Source of the DNA: Porogramme epimiltina
Taxonomy: Eukaryota > Basidiomycota > Agaricomycetes > Polyporales > Polyporaceae
Assembly (NCBI GenBank): GCA_900155495.1
Contig: FTLJ01000198.1
Span: 1 to 64,000, forward strand
Direction of reading: 5' to 3'
Length of the DNA: 64,000 nucleotides
The notes under the pieces were generated by a model. It made no database searches, was not told the origin of the DNA, and worked only from the letters and a program-made list of their open reading frames with translations. Positions 44,262 to 56,501 of the stretch are shown here, in pieces. Positions within the stretch are counted from its first letter, which is position 1; each line of letters opens with the position of its first letter. A program made the translations under genes and the position numbers.

Positions 44262-44748
44262 CGAGTTGCGTCCGACCACGAATGCAGCGACGCTTGGCTG
44301 GTCACGGTCTGGCAAAACCCGAAGTGCGGTGGTGGGCTGGTGGCAACGTGTTATGTTCCAAATTTGGCAGCTTGCACGGGCCGTCTCGGTGCATGTTGCC
44401 AGCGCGGGTCCTTGACGCCCGGCGTTCTAGCGCCAATGAGCCCACGCTTCATGCCAGGTCGACTTCGTCCTCAACCTCGTGTATTGTTGTACCTGTGCAT
44501 ACACGGTAGGTCCCGTGTGCCCGATCATCCGGAAATGGCGGATGCTGTGACTAACGTTATGCTCTTCTGCACACAGACGATAGGCCGTCGCGCCATCCAT
44601 ATAATCATGTCTGGCCTGGATCTGGGGGTCCCAAGGTTCCCCGCCTCAACTGCTGGCCTTACCCAACCCCGCACCCTTTATCCCTATAGCACTCCAGGAC
44701 CATCCACATTCAGTCCTCCTTCTCGCCCGCCTCGCGCTCCCCTTCAGC
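44262..44748. promoter_or_regulatory. divergent promoter, pair 1
   Basis: The spacer is 487 bases between the two ATGs. It holds a conserved element at 44341-44383 (GGCAACGTGT, GTTCCAAAT, TGCACGGGCCG) and a second at 44475-44500 containing CTCGTGTATTGT. Both recur in all five pairs. Confidence 0.6.
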
Positions 44749-45984
44749 ATGGCCAACGACCAGGCTTACAATATCTTTGGGCTAGTGGCGGGTGCCATAG
44801 GAATACTCGCCGCTATCCCCATCTCCGTCATCTTCAGTAACCTCCCGCGATCCCACATCCGCCCCCTCGAAACGCTCTTGCGTGAAACAGAGGCATCCCT
44901 TCGCTCCGCTGTAGCCGAAGGCCTCATCCCCGATGACAACGTTGTGAAGCACCTCCACGATAAACTGTTCAAGTACGTCCAGTGTCACTGATAACATCGC
45001 CGCGATATGTCTCCCCTCAACAAAGTGCTGCGGCAGAGCCAAAGAAATCTTCGACGTCGTCAGGTATCAAGTGTACGACATTCACACCATTCGGCAAGAT
45101 CTCCGGCAATGGAAGAACGGTTTATCGAATGCGATGACGTCTCTGCGTTGTGATTTGCAGAAAATTCGGGTTGAGATCTCCGTGAGTTCATGTATTTATC
45201 TACTGTCGTAGTTATTGACTTTGTTTCTCTAAGAAACGTACTTCTGCTGAACGCGAGCTCCGGCGCGAAGAATGCTGTGAGGCTAGCCTGAAGCATCTCT
45301 CCGCCTACAAAGGTCTGTGAGAACATCCGTCTCAGGCCTTATTATCCATTTTGACCTGGCTGTTTGTCCCAAGACTTAGCCACCAAATATCCCGAAAAAC
45401 CATCTTCCGGGATGGTCCCCCCGTCATACCCGCAGTCCGTGTTCACTCTGGCTGACACAGAAAACGCTGTCCTCCCCACTCCCACGATGCGACGTATACG
45501 CGAAGACGAAAAGAATGACGCGCAAGACAAGGCTCCAAGCGACAGTCGTCCGCCATCTCGAGGCCGTTCCCGCCGCGATCGAATCGAGAAACGCCGCTCT
45601 GTGCATGAAGTCTTAGTTCGTCTTGGTCAAGAGCTGGCGAGCGGTCATTCACACGGCATTGGAGCTGTTGAGTCCGCCACATACCCTTCTCAGCCGAGTC
45701 AGCCCCGCGTTACCCCAGAGCCCCCCACCTCATGCAAAAAGGGCTCATCTTTCGGTAAAGCTCTCAGGTCCCTCCGACGCACCCTCTCTCCCCGCGCCGC
45801 TATTGGCACGGGCACCTCGTCCCTCCCTCGCTCGCATTCGTGCTGCGATGGCCCACTCCTCATACAGTTCATCCCGGAGGTGCTTAGCGCCTTAGAGGTA
45901 TCTGATGAGAGCGACTACAGCGAAGACGACGACGATGGCGACGAGGATTCGTGCGATTTGGGCACGACCGCGTTACCGGTCTGA
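44749..45984 (+). CDS. single-pass membrane protein with acidic tail, pair 1
   Basis: Four exons can be spliced. Exon 1 starts MANDQAYNIFGLVAGAIGIL and has one membrane helix (about residues 9-31), then NLPRSHIRPLETLLRETEASL. Exon 2 encodes FDVVRYQVYDIHTIRQDLRQ, an amphipathic, coiled-coil-like segment. Exon 3 is short and charged. Exon 4 carries a basic module (RRSVHEVLVRLGQELASG), the module RSHSCCDGPLLIQFIPEVL, and a strongly acidic end (SDYSEDDDDGDEDSCDLG) closing in LPV. The short N-terminus without charge bias and the long charged C-terminal region suggest a cytosolic tail (inference). No homologue outside this array comes to mind. The acidic Ser-rich tail could be phosphorylated, perhaps by the neighbouring kinase. 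Confidence 0.75.
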
Positions 45985-46931
45985 CTGCCATCCGACCCCA
46001 CACTGGCACTCTCCCCGCCACTCCCCGACGCCACTCACCCTACCTCGCCACGCCACCGAAGCCATCAAATACCTACCAGGCCCTGGTAAGGTCCTCGAAT
46101 ACCTCGCGTCTCATCTCCCTTGTACACAGTACGATACAGGTTCTTTTCCTCTCAGATGTGTAGAGGTCTCGGCGTTTTTCATCCCGTCCCTGCCCTTGTA
46201 AACGCTTTCTTCCCGCTGTCCGTTTTCCTATCGTGGGCGCTCTCCGTTACGCGCGGTTGTTGTAATGCTATTGTGTACGTTGTTCAGATTCCACCTTCCC
46301 CCAACGTCAAGCTCTTGTCCTTTGTGATGCTCGCTGCTCATCTCTCGCGCTCTAAGCGAACAGCGAGCGAGTGAGCGAGAAGGAGACTCCGACGCGGGCC
46401 CGTCGCTTACGGCGAGCCCACACGCACGCCTCGCGCTTGAGTAGGGGATTGGGCGTGCGCACCACAGGCCACGGCGGGCCAGATCTGATTCCAATGCCAC
46501 TTTCGTCGCACACAGGCCGAAGGAGTGGGCGGCAGCACGCGCTGAGCAGCAGTGTGGTTGAGAAGCCCCGCAATTTGATGGCTTGCGCCCGCGCGGCGCG
46601 CGGTAGTCTGGGGTAGCCGGAAGCCGGAGCGGCAGCAGGGCCGCGCGACATGGCCTCCGATTAGCAACCGTACTCACCGCGCGCGGTGAGGGCGATGTCG
46701 TTGATTTGAGAGCGGCACCCCAAGGCCAGTCATTCCCGCGGTTCGTTATTTCGGTGTCTCCCAGGCGCGCCCACCGATCACACGAACCCCACCAGGGGCT
46801 CGACCTTCAGAGAAATTGATACCATTAAGGATATAGAATTGTCTGAGGTATACGTTAGATTGCAGTACAAACGTGACGGACTAGGTGCGTTGATGATGGC
46901 GATGGAGGGGGATATATGGGTGCGTTCTGGT
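45985..46931. other. tail-to-tail spacer, pairs 1-2
   Basis: This holds the 3'UTR of the pair-1 membrane gene, with the shared motif TGTTGTAATGCTATTGTGT ending at 46276, and the 39-bp conserved element at 46533-46571. No coding region is supported. Confidence 0.5.
46533..46571. other. 39-bp conserved spacer element, copy 1
   Basis: First of four near-identical copies, one in each tail-to-tail spacer. The core CAGTGTGGTTGAGAAGCCCC is invariant. The flanks here are unrelated to those of the other copies and no TATA is seen upstream. The core alone is therefore under constraint. Confidence 0.7.
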
Positions 46932-47086
46932 GAGTATAGCTAAGAGCACGAGAGCACGACGAGGACCAACGACAGCGAGATGATCTATGATGACAGACAG
47001 ATGATCTAGATGTTGCACGCGCAGCGTCTCAGCGAGGCGTTGAGAACGAAAGGATGCAATGGGGCTCACCAGAGAGAGCGATGGGG

Positions 47087-48427
47087 CTAGCGCACATAGC
47101 TCCTCAGAGACTTCAGGCCCCCTAATGCAGCCGCGACGGTGTCGTTGAATGCCCGCTCGTACACCGTTTCGGACTTCGGACTGAGCCTCCACGACGCGGA
47201 CGAAGACTTTGCTTGGCGTATTGTTTGCCATTGTACGGCCACCTCGTCTATGGTCGGCCGCGCGTCAGGTTGTTGCTGCTTCATACGGTCGATCATCGGG
47301 AGAAGGAAGTCCATGCTGTGATATTTCTGTATAAACCAGGGTAAGAGCGAGTATTTTACGACGAGAATAGTACTGACGAGGTGAAACTCCTTGTAATAGA
47401 GGTTTCCCAGAGCGAAGATGTCGACCTTAAAGGCGTCGTAGGGCACGTCGTTCGAAAGCTCTGGAACCTTGTCGTCGCGCCCGACGTCTCCGATGACGAG
47501 GTGAGAGTCTCCTTCCGCGAACCGCACGGAGAGGTCGAAGTCGATGAAGAAGTAGCGTACAGGGTGTTCAGTGCGAGAAAGAGGGGTTACTTCATGCAAG
47601 GCGTCTGGGGAGAAGTCCTGCTGGATGGGGTGATATCCTTGTGGATACAAGGGTCGACCATCCATCATGATATTCACTGCAGCAACGTCCCTGATATAAG
47701 TGAGCGAGGGAAGAGGGGTTCATCTGGCCATTAGCACGTACTTACCGATGCGCTATGTTAAGTTCGTGGAGGAAAGATAGACCCTATGGTGACGTTAAGC
47801 TATTATGTAGTGAACGCAGGATCCGTTGCGAGACGAACCTCTAATGTTTGGTCGATAAAGTCTATAACTTCACCGATATTCCGGAATTCGGGATCGTTGC
47901 AGGGCCGGAGAAAGGGCATGACCATGAGTGTGAGCTGTGGGTCCAATGGATCGGGGAAGGTCTCCAGCACGGCAACGGAATGATTCCGGGGGTCGTGAAG
48001 GGTAGACAGGTACTGAGCGATCTGGACTTCGCGTGAGTTTTTGTTACATCTCTTGATAGCAACAAGCTCGTCGTCCTTTAGCCTCCTGGCGTCAATAACG
48101 TGGGGTTTCTGACAACAATAGGGTCGTGAGAGGAACGGTCATAGCTTAGTCGGGGAAACTTGTACTTGCCGCTAGGATCACGGAGTCTTCACAGTACATA
48201 GGGTTAAGATTTGTGCCGACCCATGAGGGCTTCCAGCCAGGTTTGTAGCGTTTTCTGAGGGCGTAACCGCACTTCTCCAGAGTTGGCTGTCGGTCTCGCC
48301 ATTGAACTTCGGAGGGATCGAGATCGTAAACGCCCGAGCGAGTTGACTGAGCGGCCCACTCAAATTCATGCTCATCGTGTAGGATCGCATGCCGAGGAAG
48401 TGGTTTTTGCGCGACTGTAGAGGACAT
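47087..48427 (-). CDS. kinase-like protein, pair 2
   Basis: The start MSSTVAQKPLPRHAILHDE lies at 48427, and exon 1 has the same 258-nt length as in pairs 1 and 3. Its intron opens with GCAAGT at 48169, a GC-AG intron where the other copies have GT. Key residues are present: DDELVAIK, ELNIAHR/DVAAVNIMMD, YFFIDFDLSVRF and VPELSNDVPYDAFKVDIFALG. The protein ends SLRSYVR. A 3'UTR intron is likely between 47069 and 47006. It is divergent from the membrane gene at 48950. Confidence 0.8.
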
Positions 48428-48949
48428 TAGACTGAGCGGGCTGCCGCAACAACAGCAGGTGTTGGTTCGTCACGGTCTGGCGATCCCCGACAAAGTGAAG
48501 GCTCGTGGCAACCTGTGTGCAATGTTCCAAATATGGAATATTGCACGGGCCGCCGCCGGCTTATGCCGCTGCCCGCGCCTCCCCGTTTGCCAGCGCTCGA
48601 CCTCATCCCTCCGCCGTGCTAGCTTCGTGACGGCAACCCCCACGGTGCCTCGTGTCTCCCGTGTATTGTCATACCAGTGCAACCATGGTGCGTGTGCACA
48701 TGTTTTGTTTTCTGGAAATGATGCGCTGAGCTCGTGTTCCGTGCTTCTGCAAACAGGCGGAAGCTATTCCCGCCGCTCATTTATGCCTCAGAGCTGGGAG
48801 TTTGGCTTCGCTGAAGGCCCCTCTCTGAAGTGCCCCGCGACTTTCCGTCATATCCGCATCCTTCGCAGCTACGAAACACCTTCCGTTTCCCGCATCTCAA
48901 CACACCCTACGCTCTCCTCATCCGACCCACCTTCCTAGCGCCACTCCCA
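48428..48949. promoter_or_regulatory. divergent promoter, pair 2
   Basis: The spacer is 522 bases. Conserved element 1 lies at 48506-48552 and element 2 (CCGTGTATTGT) at 48659-48684, in the same order and spacing as in the other pairs. Confidence 0.6.
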
Positions 48950-50152
48950 ATGGTGGACAACAATGCCGCCACCATTTTTGGCATTGTGGCGGGCATCATC
49001 GGGATGCTCGTGGCCATCCCTTATTGCTTCATATACAACCGGCTCCCCAGCAAAAGGATACACTATCTGGAATCGATGCACTCCGAAACGAAGAAGCTCT
49101 TCGATACCGCTGTCGAGGAAGGCCTCATCGATGATGACGCTGACATTGCTCTCATCCACAAAACCCTGTGGAGGTACGTCTTAAATTCTCTCTCCATTTA
49201 TCTTCGTCCTCATCTCTACTGGACGTAGGGTGATGATCGATATAGACAAGGCACGGATGGAGGTGTACAACACCCACACGATCTGGCAAGATTTTCGACA
49301 CTGGAGACGTGGCGTATCGCAAGATATTTCAAAACATTGCAATTCGTTGCAGAAGATACGAGCGAAAATCTCTGTGAGATATACTGTATTTGATAACGTT
49401 TCCACACGGCTCATTGGAATTTACAGGAACGAACTTCTATGGCTCGCCGGCTTAGAGAAGCCGCCTGCTACGAGGCTGGTTTAGCGCGGTTGTCTAACCT
49501 CAAGAGTACGCATGTTTTTATCTGTCTCAGAGAGGCACATGCTAATTTCTCTTCAGGGGCTTCTACTTTTCCTCTGGAGAAAACGGGCACTGGAGTCACC
49601 GTCTCGGCGTTGCCTCCTGACAGTGCTTTTGTCCCCGCCGACACGGTCTCCCACATGTCCCTAGACTCCGAGAAGACGCTTCAGGATCCTCCCACCAACG
49701 CTACTCGAGGCCTTTTGCACAACTCTTTGTCGCATTCACGCCGCGTGAAGGCAGAAAGGCGCCACTCGATGCGTGAAGTCCTCGTCCGTTTGGGTCAAGA
49801 ACTGGCTGCTAGTCACGTGCCTGGCGCCGTGGCCACGTTATCTCACGGAGAACCCACCACAAACGCACACGGTTCTGAGAAGGCTTCATCGAGCGCGAAG
49901 AAGCACAGGTGGGCACCCCTCACGAAGGTTGTGCACTCCTTCCGGAGAACCAGTGGCCCGCGTCCTGCCGAACCTCGCTCATCCCCCCAACACCCGCGTT
50001 CGCACTCGTGCTGCGACTCGCCATTTGTGATACACCTCACTCCTGACCTCTTGGATGCCCTCGAGACGTCCGACGAAAGTGATTACGATGACGAAGAGGA
50101 CAGCGGCGACGAGAAATCTTGCGATCTGGATGACATCGAGTCACCGGTGTGA
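48950..50152 (+). CDS. single-pass membrane protein with acidic tail, pair 2
   Basis: The most diverged N-terminus of the five: MVDNNAATIFGIVAGIIGML, then LPSKRIHYLESMHSETKKLF. Exons splice as in pair 1. Exon 2 contains VYNTHTIWQDFRHWRRG. Exon 3 contains RTSMARRLREAACYEAG. Exon 4 holds RRHSMREVLVRLGQELAAS, RSHSCCDSPFVIHLTPDLLD and the acidic YDDEEDSGDEKSCDLDD end, closing in SPV. The C-terminal modules are kept while the linkers have changed freely, which suggests selection on the modules. Confidence 0.75.
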
Positions 50153-51552
50153 TCACTGCACAACTCACCTGCCCCTCACAGAACATACCGTACTCCTACT
50201 TACACCCCAACTTGTCTCATCCTTCTACGCCGTCCTCATCTCGCCCCTGATACTCAACGTGCTCTGCTAGCTCTCCGTCCCAACTTGCGTTGTGTACCAT
50301 TGTAGTACCTTGTTGTAATGCTATTGTGTATCTCTGCCGTGGTGCGTTGTACTAAGTCTCCGGGTCTCCTTCTCTCGTCTCCTTTGCGTCGCGACCGTTG
50401 CATCTTATGAAGCATCGCCCGCTCCCGGCGAAGTCCCTTCGCTGCGCGCCCCTCTCATTCCGATACGCCACCTGCTATACATCTCTCTTCGGCACTCCTC
50501 GGTGCCTTAGATGTGCATGGTGTCTGCGGGTACAGAGGTGACGACAGCGGCACTGATGGCGACTCGTGCAACCTGGATGTGGGCAAGTTACCAGTCTCCC
50601 TCCGTCGAACGCATGGACGCCTCCCCGCTCCTCCTCCGCCTCTCGTAGTATACATGAACCACGTCCGCGGAGCACTAGTAGCTTGCTCATATCGCCTACC
50701 TTTTCCCGCTCCCCTAATGTGGCTGGTTTCTACTCAGAGTTTTCTATCGTAGATGCTTCCCCCCCGTCTATATTGTTATTACGTGTAGACAAGCTATGTT
50801 AACGTGTGGTGTCAACGCCTTGTCACGGTGTCGGCCAACATTGGTAATGTCCTTGTCGTCGAATATCGAGAACGCGGCACACGGCCTCACGCACCGTTCT
50901 AAGTCCGGCAAACCAGCACCGCTCAGGGCCATCCACGGCCTAGGGGCTCGCCATACCTCTAGCGCGCGGTGTCGGTGCCTCCGAAAATGGGACTTCGACG
51001 CGGGCGTGTTGTCCAAATGCTCAGCGCTCATGTGCGAACCGGCGGCCGCTCGACATGCGCCTGCACGGCAGGGTTGATGTTCCGCCCCCCCTTCCCGTTA
51101 TATCCCCCCCGCGCCGAAGATACGGGCGGTTCCTGCTCCACAGCACGCGTTTAGCAGCAGTGTGGTTGAGAAGCCCCGCCGGCGTTGATGCCGCTGTGCG
51201 TGCGCGTCGCCGGGCGCGGGCCTGCGCGTGTCCAGGCCATTCGTGCACGACGCCGCGCCGTCTGCGTTCGACAGGTCTACGCATAGGAAATCGAATGGAG
51301 CAGAACCTGGAAGGGCGGTGGCTCCTAGAACACGAGTTCTGCACGTGAAGGACATCCGCGTTCTGTGTCAACGACTCCTTCGAGATTTCGTCGCTACCTC
51401 TGGGATTCAGGTGCATCATCCCTCCCGTCGGGCGCGATTAATTATATGTAATCGAACTGAAAGTACGACAAGGGACGATAGACTGTAGTACAAGCTGCCT
51501 GCCAGAGTGGGCGTTGGCATCGATGATGGCGGATGCATGTGGGATGGTGATG
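50153..51552. other. tail-to-tail spacer, pairs 2-3
   Basis: The longest spacer of the array. It has the 3'UTR motif at 50310-50329 and the 39-bp element at 51141-51179. A stretch near 50475-50640 resembles a decayed copy of the acidic-tail exon (GTGACGACAGCGG, then GACTCGTGCAACCTG and a CCAGTCTCC end), so it may be a relic of a membrane-gene 3' end (inference). Confidence 0.4.
51141..51179. other. 39-bp conserved spacer element, copy 2
   Basis: Differs from copy 3 at a single position in the left part. A TTATA box lies 43 bases upstream (51098), and the region between is also similar to copies 3 and 4. This looks like a small transcription unit reading rightward. Confidence 0.65.
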
Positions 51553-51707
51553 GATACAATTAAGAGCGCGAGAGCACAACGAAAGTCAACGATAGCGAGG
51601 TGATCTAGGGACACGACCGTGTCATCTGTGAAGAGCACCTACGTATTCATATGAGTACGCACACCACATAGACCAAAGCAACCAGACTCACAGGTGAAAT
51701 GGTAGAA

Positions 51708-53046
51708 TTAGTGCACGTAGCTCTTCAAGGTCTTCAGACCGCCCCGTGCGGCAGCGATCGTGTCGTTAAATGCCCGTTCGTAGACCGTCTCCGAGTGCGG
51801 GCTCAGCCTCCACGATTTCATCGAATCCTTCTCCACGCAGATATGCTCCCACTGTTCAGATACCTCGCCTATCGTTGGCCGCATATCGGGTTGGACCTGC
51901 TTCATTCGGTCGATCATCGGTAGAAGAAACTCTGTATCGCGATACTTCTGTAGACGGGAATCGCATCAGTGGGGGGACGGAAGTAGGATGCTAGGCTTAC
52001 CTTGCAGAACTCCTTGTAGTAGAGGTTCCCCAAGGCAAAGATGTCCACCTTGAAAGCGTTATAGGGCACATCGTTCGACAGTTCCGGAACTTCGTTGTCA
52101 CGACCAACATCTCCGATGACGTTGTGCGATTCTCCTTCTTCAAAGCGGACTGAGAGGTCAAAGTCGATGAAGTAGTACCGTACAGGGTGGTCTGTCCGTG
52201 AGAGAGGAGTCGCTTGGTGCTGACCGTCCGGTGTGACGAAGCGGCGAGCCGGATGATATCCTTCTGGATACAACGTCAGTGCGTCCATCATGATATTCGC
52301 GGCGGCAATATCTCTGTGGGTGAATTTGAGTCACAGAAATATTCATGTTTATGCACGTATAGCCTCACCGATGTGCAATGACTAGTCCATGCAGGAACGC
52401 TAAACCCTATACTTTGTCAGCACCTCGACCGGAAGTAATGCGTCTGGTGTGGGTGGCCTACCTCAATGGTTTGTGTGATGAAGTCCATGGCTTCTCCAAC
52501 AGTACCAAATTCAGGGTTATTGCAGGGCCGGAGGAAAGGCATGACCATGAACATAACCCCAGGGTCCAAGGGATCGACGAAGGCGTCTAATAGGGGAACG
52601 CAATGCTTCTTAGGGTTGTTGAGGGTGGTTAGGTATCGTGTGATTTCAAGTTCGTGTGATCTTCTATGACACCATTTGATTGCTACCCACTCCCCGTCGC
52701 TTCGTCGCTTTGCGTCGATGACATAGGGGTTCTGTAAATCAGAGGACATAAACCGCGGGGACTCTCGTCTTTCAAAAGTCGACCTCACCATTAATCTGAT
52801 ACCGTCTTCGCAGAAGAAAGGATTGGCATCCGTTCCCAACCAGGACGGTTTCCAGTCGGGAGAATACCGCGGCCGGAGAATGTAGCCTCGCTTTTCGAGC
52901 TCGGGTTGCCGGTCCCTCCAACGGATCTCTGATGGGTCCAGCGAGAAGACGCCGCCGGAGGAAGCGTCAGCGGCCCGTTCCATGGCAGCTTCATCGAGCT
53001 CGATCACGCGTCGAGGTAGTTTCTTTTGTGTGGCTGCAGAAGACAT
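51708..53046 (-). CDS. kinase-like protein, pair 3
   Basis: The best-resolved model of the five has exons 53046-52789, 52731-52462, 52406-52369, 52313-52001 and 51947-51708, giving 372 aa in frame. The N-terminal block is RGYILRPRYSPDWKPSWLGT. The catalytic parts are DGEWVAIKWC (Lys), HELEITRYL (Glu), IAHR/DIAAANIMMD (HRD loop, split by an intron inside the Arg codon), YYFIDFDLSVRF (DFD) and VPELSNDVPYNAFKVDIFALG. The C-lobe ends RPTIGEVSEQWEHI and TLKSYVH. No signal or membrane segment is present, so it is cytosolic or nuclear. GTGAGT at 51691 and CACAG ending at 51626 suggest a 3'UTR intron. It is closely related to copies 4 and 5. Confidence 0.85.
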
Positions 53047-53514
53047 TAGGGCGAGATGAACCTCGAGGCCTGTTGTCGCCGGCCGGTTCGTCACTGGTGG
53101 GTGGCAACGTGTGCAATGTGCCAAATCGGGACATGTGCACGGGCCGCTCAGGCGCCCGTCGTGAGGAAGAGCGCGCCCAATTTGTACGAAACGCCCATGC
53201 GTCCTCCCAACCTTCTCTCAACCTCGTGTATTGTTAGACCAGTGCAACCAAGATGCATCTACACGCGTTTGGCCTTCTCGGAGTGATACGCGCGGCTTAT
53301 GCCTCCCGTGCTTCGATAGTCTAGCCGAAAGCCTCCCTCACGCCGTTGCCCATTTATCAAAGGCGAATGTCTGGGGCTCACTCCCCCACGGAGGCACCCC
53401 GCTCACCCGTCTCTTCGTCTCGTCTAATCACCCTCACCCCCCATTTCCTGTTCTCCTCCTTCCCGTCCCACACGCCCTTCCACTACAGCCACCCGGCCCT
53501 TTGGCCCCATCACG
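53047..53514. promoter_or_regulatory. divergent promoter, pair 3
   Basis: The spacer is 468 bases. Element 1 is at 53102-53146, 56 bases from the kinase ATG. It contains GTGTGCAATG...CATGTGCAC, an imperfect inverted repeat. Element 2 (CCTCGTGTATTGT) is at 53222-53250. CCATTTATC near 53350 may serve as the TATA for the membrane gene. Confidence 0.6.
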
Positions 53515-54668
53515 ATGGCCAACGACGAGGCATACGATATTACAGGCGTTGTGGGGACCGCGATCGGCATCTTCTGTGGCGTTGCGATTCCTCTTTGGCT
53601 TTGGCTCATCTATTGCCGCCTCCCGCGCTCCAAGATCCAGCTCCTCGAGTCGCTTCTGTCCGAAACAGACAAACTTTTGACCTCCGTGGTCCAAGAGGGC
53701 ATCATTGACGACGTGACCCTCTACCCATTTCACGGACGCCTCTTCGAGTACGTTCCTAGCGTCCACTGTGGCGCAATCTCTATACTCAGTCGTTTTGGCA
53801 GCATCAAGAGATCGGTACACCTTATACGCGCAGACGTATACAACACGCGCAATATCTGGCAAGATATCAAAAATTGGTGGACTGGATTGTCTCTCAAAAT
53901 GTCAAAAGTCTGTGAAGAGTTGCAGGGTCTCCGCGCTGAAATCTCCGTGGGTGACACGTATCCATCCGAGGAATGTGCCACTCACACCCCCACTCAGGAA
54001 AGGTGCTCTGATGCGGCCGGAAACTCCACAAAGGAGGTTACGACCCTACTAAGTGAGGCCAGTTTCAAACAGCTCTCGTCACAAAGAGGTATGCACGCAA
54101 GCAACGGGTGTTGTCGCACGTCCAGTCCCCTGACTCCCTCGCTGCAGCTTCACACTCATTCAGTAGTGTGGAAAAACTTCCTCTGGACGTCGAACCCGCC
54201 ACCCCGCCCGCTCCCGCACACGTCATCATCCCCGCCGATGTAGTCCAGGCGGGCGACGGCACGAAGGGTTATCTCCAACAGTGCTTGGGAGATCGTGATC
54301 GACTGCGAGTGGAACGGCGCCGCGTAACACGCCAAATCTTGTTACGACTTGGTCGAGAGCTCGCTGCCGGTCTAGGTGTCCCTTACAGCCACGAGTCGTG
54401 TTGTACCTCGCAAGACACACAGAAGCCCCACGGCACACGGTGCGATCACAGTTCTGACACACAGACGTCGTTGAAGTCTCCCCGCTACGCCCCGGAGCAA
54501 CACCCTCAGTCCCATTCGTGCTGCGAAGGTCCACTGGTCATCGAGCTCGTGTCTGAACTGCTCCTAGATGCGTTGGACGTGCCCTACGCGAACGGTTCTA
54601 GCGACGACGAAGGAGACAGTGACGACGACAACTCGTGCGATCTCGGCACGGCCAAGCTGCAGGTGTAG
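53515..54668 (+). CDS. single-pass membrane protein with acidic tail, pair 3
   Basis: Exons 53515-53747, 53802-53946, 53998-54088 and 54148-54668 give 329 aa in frame. Residues 9-34 form one helix (GVVGTAIGIFCGVAIPLWLWL), followed by the shared RLPRSKIQLLESLLSETDKL. Exon 2 carries VYNTRNIWQDIKNWWTGLS and KVCEELQGLRAEIS, probably helical. Exon 4 has SSVEKLPLD, RRRVTRQILLRLGRELAAG, QSHSCCEGPLVIELVSELLL and an acidic SSDDEGDSDDDNSCDLG end closing in LQV. Orientation with the long part in the cytosol is inferred from the positive RLPRSK just after the helix. Confidence 0.8.
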
Positions 54669-56347
54669 CCACCCTCCCTCCCCTTCCTGCCGCCGCCCCA
54701 CCGGTCATCGCATCATCCCTTCCCTCCCCACACACGTCCTCCCCTCCCCCTGAACGACGTCTCAAAGGTCCACTCGAAGGTAGACCGCGCCGCTTATCCC
54801 TTTCTCCTCGTCGTCTACTGTACGATAGAACCCCCCCTCTCTTGCCGTGTACATCATCTACCCCGTTACGTGTATCTCCCGTTGTTGTCCCCGACGCTCC
54901 CATCCTGCCGTGTTTAGATGTTCTTCCGCGTGTTGTCGTTGTGCTCTGTTGTAATAGTATTGTGTCAGTCGCCAACGCGGCTTGCTATTGTCTTATTGCG
55001 TGCAACAACGATTCTATGTTGAAGGGAAACCCCGATTATGATGTCGTTGACTGCTCGTATTCACTAATTAGCACTTCAGATCATTAGGCGTCGTGTCCCG
55101 AACTCGAGAGTGAGTCGGTGGAATCCCGATGACGGACGCGCTGGCACGCACAAGCGCCCTTCTTTGTGGCGCTGAGCATGGTCAGGGTTTGGAAGGCTGT
55201 GGGCACGAAGAACGACTAGGGGCTGCGAGTGGGCCGCGGCCTGAATCCGGCAAAGGTGGGCGCGCTCAGCGCTGGTTCTGGTACCTGCGGCACGACTCGT
55301 CACTCGATGCAAGTCTCGGGACCCGCCCGTGGGACCTGGGGCGATTGGTAAGATCGGCCGGATCGGGATGCCTTTTTGCCGGGATCCGGCCAAGTGCGTT
55401 GAAGTGACGTAAAAGTTCCCGGGGTAGGAGGTCCAGGCTCTCCTGTCTTCTGCTCTCCACGTCCGTCGACGTCGTCGATACTACTGTAGCATCATCTCGT
55501 CTAGCCCAGACGTTGCTGTACACAGTGTCGACTGCTTTTGCCAACTCACTGTGACAGCACCATTGCCGGCAGCGCGCCACACGGCCTCGTGAGCCGCCCC
55601 AGCTCTAGTGGACCAGCACTTCTACTTAAGGATCCCAGCAAAAGCTCCGAGACTCGAGTCATGTCGCTAGCACGCCTTGTGGGTATCACCGAAAATGGGA
55701 CTCCGACGCGGACATGATGTCTATCATCTAATTGCTCATGTGGGTCCGGCCGGCCGCCTCGCGAAATGCGCCTCGACGGCGAGGTCGACGTTCTGCTCCC
55801 TTCCCCTTTATACCCTCCCCGCCCCGACGATACGGGCGGGCCGCGCTCCACAGCACGCGTTGAGCAGCAGTGTGGTTGAGAAGCCCCGCTAAGCCTTGAT
55901 GCCGCCGCGCTTGCGCGGCGCCTGGTGGCCTCGGCGTACGTCCTAGCCTGGCGTACGCAACGCGCTGTCTGCCTTTCGAGGGTGTGTAAGATCGAAATAG
56001 AACGGGGAGGAAGCTGGCTTGGCTGTGCGGGGTAGCGGCTCCTAGCACACGAGCACCGTCAATAAAGTACATCCTGGCTCTACACCGGGGATACGCGGGT
56101 AGCCTGGGGATGGCCGGCCGCATCGAGATTTGGTTGCTTCCACGTTTTCATTCTTGAAGCGCACACATTGAGGCCCAAAAGATGTCTGGAATCAAATGCC
56201 CTCACATTTCCCGTTCTAGACGATGTTTGATAGGCAATTGATCGAAGCGTCACTGAATGTAGGAAAGACAATAAGTCGTAGTACAAGGTGGCCGTCAGCG
56301 TAAGTGCCTGAGGCGATGGTAGTATGTATATTATGGGGATCACTGAT
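54669..56347. other. tail-to-tail spacer, pairs 3-4
   Basis: 3'UTR motif at 54947-54965 and 39-bp element at 55851-55889. Long stretches are similar to the pair 4-5 spacer at the DNA level, but reading frames are not conserved, so I call no gene. Confidence 0.5.
55851..55889. other. 39-bp conserved spacer element, copy 3
   Basis: This copy agrees with the majority base at every position. A TTTATA box lies 44 bases upstream at 55807. The segment before the TATA (AAATGCGCCTCGACGGCGAG) and the GATGCCGCCGCGCTTGCGCG that follows the element are shared with copy 4. Confidence 0.65.
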
Positions 56348-56501
56348 GAGTACAACTGATAGCGCGAGAGCACGACGAAAACCAACGGCAGAGATGGTGT
56401 AGGGGTATGGCTGTAACACCTATAAAAGAGTCCCTACATGTCCATGTCAGCAGGTGAATCACAAACAAAATCAGGTTCGGCTCACCGGTCAAATGAGGGA
56501 A

